Positions 8,187 through 11,617 of a stretch of DNA of 11,617 nt are shown here, piece after piece (positions within the stretch are counted from its first letter, which is position 1; each line of letters begins with the position of its first letter). The DNA lies in assembly GCA_937924555.1 (NCBI GenBank), contig CALDSN010000081.1:1-11617 (forward strand), given 5' to 3'. The DNA is from an uncultured bacterium. Lineage in GTDB: Bacteria; Cloacimonadota; Cloacimonadia; Cloacimonadales; Cloacimonadaceae. Made by a program: the position numbers and the translations under genes. The notes under the pieces were generated by a model that worked only from the letters and a program-made list of their open reading frames with translations, searched no databases and was not told the DNA's origin.

Positions 8187-8217
8187 GTTATGTTTCCCAA
8201 CTGGGAGTATGTGTCAA
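8187..8217 (-). promoter_or_regulatory. Candidate promoter for the DUF4175-TPR-guaB-xer-thiY transcription unit
   Basis: The minus strand carries a perfect TTGACA (8212-8217) followed after 19 bp by CATAAC (8187-8192), four of six matches to the -10 consensus. The spacer is longer than ideal. It contains a small dyad, TCCC and GGGA around AACT (8195-8206), which could be an operator. Both this promoter and the kinase promoter read TTCTTGACA at the -35 region. Transcription would start near 8180, about 20 bases before the DUF4175-like gene. No rho-independent terminator is visible after the kinase stop, so readthrough is also likely. Confidence 0.5.
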
Positions 8218-8271
8218 GAACAGATTGGTCTCTTGCCTCTTTTACAATCAAGTCTGCATATTAGGCTCCGG

Positions 8272-11200
8272 TTACTCCCCCACCAAAGATGCCTCCACCT
8301 CTGCCAATAAAGCCTTAAAGTCTGCGTTTTTCTCCAACACTTTCACAACAAACAAGCTTTCCGAAGCGGACAATATGTCATCCAGTATGGCTCCTGTCAG
8401 GATTAATGCCGGCATAAAATACCCCGCAGCCCGTATCTTAGTAAGAACTTCCACCCCAGTCATCCCAATCAAGTTATAATCCACAATTATCACATCAATC
8501 GTGTTTGAAGCAAGGACTTGGATTGCTTCTTCATCATCTGCTGCTTCAAACAGCACATGCCCTTTCTTTCTAGCTGTTCTACTAACAAGTTTTCTAATAT
8601 CTTCTTCATCATCTATCATTAGTATCTGCAATTCGCTACTATGTGATGAGCCCGTTATGAGCTGCTGATGTATGATGACTGCAATATCCGAAGCAGTAAA
8701 CGGTTTTTGAACATATACTGTTCTTTCATCACTTTCACCGTTATGTATAACTACATTATCAGTGAAGCCTGACATGAATATTACTTTCACTTTGGGGTGT
8801 ATAAGACGAATCCGGTCTATCAACTCTTTGCCATTCAATCCGGGCATCACCACATCGCTAAGGATGATATCAGGAACTAATCCATTGGCACACTTCTCAT
8901 AAGCTTCAATGCTTCTGGTGAAAGCCGCTGTGCGATAACCATAAGAAGCAATCATTTTGCTGAAATAGGTGCAGAGCGATTCTTCGTCTTCCACAATCAT
9001 CACCAATTCGCCTTTACCTTTAACATGTTCCGGGGTTGAATCACCTGATTCCAGCAATTCTTGATCCTTAGATAAGGGGATTATAACGCGTACGGTAGTG
9101 CCGACATTAGGCTCACTTTCAATATTAACACTTCCCTTTATTTGCTTCACTATACCATAAACCGTAGATAAACCCAAGCCTACACCCTTATCTTTGCTTT
9201 TGGTGGAGAAGAAGGGTTCAAACACCTTGCTCCGGGTTTCTCCATCCATCCCACAACCTGTATCCTTAATACTGATTTGCACATATTCCCCAAGGGGTAA
9301 ATCCGGCATTTCAGTGCTTTGCCAAGTAGTTATGTTCCTCATGCTTGTCTCAATGTTGATAATCCCACCCAAAGGCATCGCATCACGGGAATTAACTACC
9401 AGATTCAGGATCACCTGCTCTATGTGTCCCGGGTCAGCTTTAATATAGGGAAGATTTGTTGCAAGATTCGTCTCTATCCTGATATGTTCTCCAATCAAAC
9501 GAGAAAGCATGGAATACATGTTTTTCACGATACTGTTTACATCCAATACCTTTAGCTGTACCACCTGTTTACTGCTGAAAGTTAGAAGCTGTCTGGTTAG
9601 CGAAGCTGCTCTCCTACCTGCTTTGTGGATCTCAGCAATGCCCCTATATTGTTCGCTGTTTTCATCAAGCTGCAACATCAGATCTTCACTGTATCCTAAA
9701 ATGACGGTAAGTAAGTTATTAAAATCGTGGGCAATGCCTCCTGCAAGCTGACCGATGGCATCCATCTTTTGCGAAGCTATGAGCTGTTCTTTCAGACTGG
9801 TGCTTTCCGTTATATCTTCATACAGTGAAAGCAATAGTTTCTCACCATTAAGCTCCATAAAATCGAGCGTTTGGCTTACAAATAGTTCCGAACCGTCTTT
9901 ACGGCGTAGTTTGATTTCTTTTCTTACAGCTTTTCCTTGTTCTATTAGCGACTTAACAATATCAGTTCTATCTTGGGGGTTGGCATAAATATTAAGCTCC
10001 AGACTGCTGTGGCCCACTATCTCTTGATAAGAATAACCAATGAGTTTTATCGCCGCATCATTAACATCGATAATTTTGCCGTCAGTAGGCTTAGTGATAG
10101 CAATAGCATAGGGGCTTGAATTGAATATCTTGCTGAATTTGTCTTCTGCTCTCTTTCTACCCGTGATGTCGCGGCTTGTTCCGATTACCTCCACTCTTCC
10201 TGTATCCGAATTTGTCTTGAAATAGCTAATCACTTCAGTGTTCACGATACTGCCATCTTTGCAAGGCTGGTCTATTTCGTCATAATTCGGCTCAGATATC
10301 CCTGTCTCGAGATATCGTGCAATTCGCTCCTCCGAAATCTTGTTAAATTCTATTAATGACTTCCGGGTAAGCACTTGTTCAAAACTCTGATTCATCACTT
10401 CTTCAACAGTATATCCGCGAAGCTTCTCCACTGATGGGCTAACATAAGTGAACTTCCCACTAAAGACATCCAACACCCATATCACATCTAATATGCTCTC
10501 GGTAAGGAAACGATACTGTGCTTCACGTTTCTTAAGTTCTTCTTCGGTTGATTTTCTATCAGTAATCTCGCGGAAGTTTATTACCACACCACATACAGCC
10601 GGAACGCCCAAAAGGTTTGTGAATGTGCTCTCCACCCATTGCCATTCCTCGGTTTTATTCTTAAAACGATACTCAAGTGTGGGCGAATAAAGCGGATCAG
10701 CAAAAACCTTTTCCAAAGCATCCAGCACAAAAGGAAGGTCATCAGGATGAGTATATTCATCAGGATGAAAAACTATATCCTCCGTAGCTGAGTAACCAAA
10801 TAGTTTTCTGGCAGAGGGACTAACATAAGTGAATTGTCCTTGATAATTAACAAGCACCACCCCATCAGGGGCTTTATCAATTAGAGCTTCGTAAAACTGC
10901 TTCACCTCATTAAGTCTCTGAAAAGCAAGCTTTTCTTCGGTGATGTCCAAATAATAGCCTATCATGCGTATCAGTTTCCCTGCTTCATCTAAAACGGGTT
11001 TTCCCGAGCCCCGAACATAATGAATACTTCCATCTGGTAACAAAATCCTGGCTTCTATCGGTCGAGGTACACCGCTATCAACCACTTTTTGTGTCTCTGC
11101 CATCAGATATTCTCTATCCTCGGGATGAAAAGCGGCGATTGAATCCTCTACACTTATCTTCTTCCCCGGTTCAATACCAAATATGTGATACATTCCTTCA

Positions 11201-11361
11201 GACCAGTTTACTTCATTCGTTGCCACAATCCATTCCCATTCGCCGAAACGCCCAACTTTCTGCGCTTCGTCCAGATTTGTAGAGTCTTTCACCCTGTCCA
11301 ATTTCAATGGGTTAGTTTGATGTAATATACCACGCAACTTACCAAAGCCGTCTTTGCTCAT
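8272..11361 (-). CDS. Hybrid sensor histidine kinase: 4 PAS, HisKA, HATPase, two receiver domains
   Basis: The product has 1029 residues and no membrane segment or signal peptide, so it is probably a cytoplasmic sensor. Domain order: PAS1 about 35-143 (PAS_3-like, ending DITEEK), PAS2 150-270 (FTYVSPSARKLFGY), PAS3 280-405 (FTYVSPSVEKLRGY), PAS4 408-520 (ending YEDITE), HisKA with H545 in GGIAHDFNNLL, HATPase about 640-765 (N-box NLVVNSRDAM, DTGCGMD, FEPFFSTK, GVGLGLSTVYGIV), REC1 784-900 (acidic pair E791-D792, acceptor D836, S864, K886 in QKPF) and REC2 912-1027 (D917/D918, acceptor D961, T989, K1011). The kinase core is intact. The signal is unknown; no haem or flavin motif is evident. REC2 reads DYNLIGMTG and its Lys is not followed by Pro. 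The start is ATG 11361 because AGGAG lies five bases upstream; an in-frame TTG at 11427 would add 22 residues but sits about 9 bases from the predicted transcript start. No partner regulator is adjacent. Confidence 0.93.
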   Translation of the reverse strand: MSKDGFGKLRGILHQTNPLKLDRVKDSTNLDEAQKVGRFGEWEWIVATNEVNWSEGMYHIFGIEPGKKISVEDSIAAFHPEDREYLMAETQKVVDSGVPRPIEARILLPDGSIHYVRGSGKPVLDEAGKLIRMIGYYLDITEEKLAFQRLNEVKQFYEALIDKAPDGVVLVNYQGQFTYVSPSARKLFGYSATEDIVFHPDEYTHPDDLPFVLDALEKVFADPLYSPTLEYRFKNKTEEWQWVESTFTNLLGVPAVCGVVINFREITDRKSTEEELKKREAQYRFLTESILDVIWVLDVFSGKFTYVSPSVEKLRGYTVEEVMNQSFEQVLTRKSLIEFNKISEERIARYLETGISEPNYDEIDQPCKDGSIVNTEVISYFKTNSDTGRVEVIGTSRDITGRKRAEDKFSKIFNSSPYAIAITKPTDGKIIDVNDAAIKLIGYSYQEIVGHSSLELNIYANPQDRTDIVKSLIEQGKAVRKEIKLRRKDGSELFVSQTLDFMELNGEKLLLSLYEDITESTSLKEQLIASQKMDAIGQLAGGIAHDFNNLLTVILGYSEDLMLQLDENSEQYRGIAEIHKAGRRAASLTRQLLTFSSKQVVQLKVLDVNSIVKNMYSMLSRLIGEHIRIETNLATNLPYIKADPGHIEQVILNLVVNSRDAMPLGGIINIETSMRNITTWQSTEMPDLPLGEYVQISIKDTGCGMDGETRSKVFEPFFSTKSKDKGVGLGLSTVYGIVKQIKGSVNIESEPNVGTTVRVIIPLSKDQELLESGDSTPEHVKGKGELVMIVEDEESLCTYFSKMIASYGYRTAAFTRSIEAYEKCANGLVPDIILSDVVMPGLNGKELIDRIRLIHPKVKVIFMSGFTDNVVIHNGESDERTVYVQKPFTASDIAVIIHQQLITGSSHSSELQILMIDDEEDIRKLVSRTARKKGHVLFEAADDEEAIQVLASNTIDVIIVDYNLIGMTGVEVLTKIRAAGYFMPALILTGAILDDILSASESLFVVKVLEKNADFKALLAEVEASLVGE

Positions 11362-11370
11362 ATCTGCTCC

Positions 11371-11430
11371 TAATTGAGTGCAGCATTGGCTCTTGTTCAT
11401 CCTACTCAGCATGGATGAAAAGCTCAATTA
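11371..11430 (-). promoter_or_regulatory. Structured 5' leader of the kinase gene ending at its ribosome binding site
   Basis: Between the predicted transcript start and the kinase ATG are two nested, perfect inverted repeats. The outer stem pairs TAATTGAG (11423-11430) with CTCAATTA (11371-11378). The inner stem pairs TTCATCC (11413-11419) with GGATGAA (11396-11402) around a 10-base loop. The last base of the outer stem is the first A of the AGGAG ribosome binding site (11367-11371). The hexamer ATGCTG occurs both in the inner loop and in the unpaired 3' strand. The stems are seen directly; control of translation by this fold is inferred. I do not recognise a known riboswitch class. Confidence 0.45.
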
Positions 11431-11438
11431 TGCCATAA
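11428..11438. promoter_or_regulatory. Palindrome at the predicted kinase transcript start (possible operator)
   Basis: TTATG-C-CATAA is a perfect inverted repeat around one central base. It covers the predicted start of transcription for the kinase gene, where a repressor could bind. It also overlaps the first arm of the leader stem, and short AT-rich palindromes arise by chance, so confidence is low. Confidence 0.2.
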
Positions 11439-11442
11439 ACTA

Positions 11443-11470
11443 ATTGTATACGAATCAATGATGATGTCAA
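11443..11470 (-). promoter_or_regulatory. Sigma-70-type promoter for the hybrid kinase gene
   Basis: On the minus strand a perfect -35 box TTGACA (11465-11470) is followed after 16 bp by TACAAT (11443-11448), five of six matches to the -10 consensus. The predicted transcript start is near 11436, giving a leader of about 75 bases before the kinase ATG at 11361. The near-consensus boxes suggest good basal strength. The call rests on sequence only. Confidence 0.75.
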
Positions 11471-11494
11471 GAATTATCTGCACTATCTCTATAT

Positions 11495-11546
11495 TTCGCA
11501 TGCGACAATCTTGTTCTTTCCCAGTTTCAATTTCATGTCATGCGAA
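11495..11546. repeat. Inverted repeat TTCGCATG / CATGCGAA flanking a 36-base spacer
   Basis: TTCGCATG (11495-11502) and CATGCGAA (11539-11546) are perfect inverse copies. The left copy is itself within the 10-base palindrome TCGCATGCGA (11496-11505). With the hairpin at 11558-11599 this makes a run of about 105 bases rich in dyads just upstream of the kinase promoter. It looks like part of an intergenic repeat element, but only one copy is in view. Confidence 0.4.
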
Positions 11547-11557
11547 GGCAAATCACT

Positions 11558-11599
11558 GGTGATTCCCTCATCCCACCCGGGAGTCACGAGGGAGTCACC
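11558..11599. repeat. 12-bp inverted repeat (strong hairpin) enclosing tandem GGGAGTCAC units
   Basis: GGTGATTCCCTC (11558-11569) pairs with GAGGGAGTCACC (11588-11599). As plus-strand RNA all 12 positions pair, one of them G-U; on the minus strand that position is an A/C mismatch. The loop is 18 bases and contains CCCGGG. Its right part is a direct repeat, GGGAGTCAC at 11579-11587 and 11590-11598, with an 11-base period. A competing hairpin, AATCAC-TG-GTGATT (11551-11564), shares the left arm. There is no T-tract on either side, so it is not a standard terminator. It may be part of a dispersed palindromic repeat. Confidence 0.5.
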
Positions 11600-11617
11600 T
11601 GAGAATGATGTGGCATT

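Larger units (their letters stand above)
11489..11617 (-). other. Open frame of 42 codons from the window edge (possible 3' end of an upstream gene)
   Basis: On the minus strand a frame is open from the right edge to a TAG at 11489-11491, 18 bases before the kinase -35 box. Its last residues read LGKNKIVACEI. An open run of this length is not unlikely by chance, and it coincides with the repeat-rich stretch, so it may be coding-like sequence inside a repeat. I recognise no family. Listed because the position would suit the end of an upstream gene. Confidence 0.15.

Noticed and set aside
8218..8271. Rho-independent terminator after the kinase gene
   Set aside because: GCCT and AGGC can pair only across a long loop and there is no following T-tract on the minus strand.
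11599..11617. CTGAGA at 11599-11604 after GGGAGTCAC as the start of a TPP riboswitch on the plus strand
   Set aside because: Only one short motif matches; the remaining conserved elements would lie outside the window, and the surrounding bases are better explained by the inverted repeat.
1..11617. A dif-like site near the Xer gene, tRNA genes, CRISPR arrays or insertion sequences
   Set aside because: By eye I found no 28-bp dif-like dyad, tRNA fold, regularly spaced repeat array or transposase. The Xer protein is of the housekeeping type and shows no sign of being a mobile-element integrase.

Overview
The window comes from a bacterial chromosome. Every gene I can support lies on the minus strand, so the genes read from right to left. 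Base composition is moderate, slightly AT-rich by eye. Shine-Dalgarno sequences are of the AGGAG type and the promoters look like sigma-70. Taxonomy cannot be fixed from sequence alone. A DUF4175-like envelope protein next to a secreted TPR protein, together with a large multi-PAS hybrid kinase, fits a Gram-negative of the FCB group, for example Cloacimonadota or a relative. That is an inference of low confidence.

Layout in the direction of transcription: (1) 11362-11617 is non-coding or at most the tail of an upstream gene. It holds dense inverted and direct repeats, a clear promoter (TTGACA, 16 bp, TACAAT) and a leader with two nested perfect stems that ends at a ribosome binding site. (2) 8272-11361 encodes a soluble hybrid histidine kinase with four PAS domains, HisKA, HATPase and two receiver domains. 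(3) 8160-8271 is a short spacer with a second promoter candidate (TTGACA / CATAAC). (4) 4926-8159 encodes a 1077-residue membrane-anchored DUF4175-like protein with a long coiled coil and a Met/Gln-rich stretch. (5) 3195-4922 encodes a secreted TPR protein three bases downstream of it. (6) 1690-3150 is guaB (IMP dehydrogenase). (7) 795-1697 is a XerC/XerD-type tyrosine recombinase that probably starts at a GTG overlapping the guaB stop. (8) 1-768 is the 5' part of a thiY-like lipoprotein gene for pyrimidine (thiamine precursor) uptake, cut by the window edge.

Genes 4 to 8 are so tightly spaced (3 bp, 44 bp, an 8 bp overlap, 26 bp), with no terminator between them, that they look like one transcription unit of more than 7 kb. 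It joins an envelope pair to housekeeping genes for purine synthesis, chromosome resolution and thiamine precursor uptake. The kinase gene lies just upstream with its own promoter. No partner regulator is visible, so its output is unknown.

I did not find a defence system, CRISPR array, insertion sequence or RNA gene. The parts least explained are the DUF4175-TPR pair, the structured leader of the kinase gene, and the repeat-rich right end.
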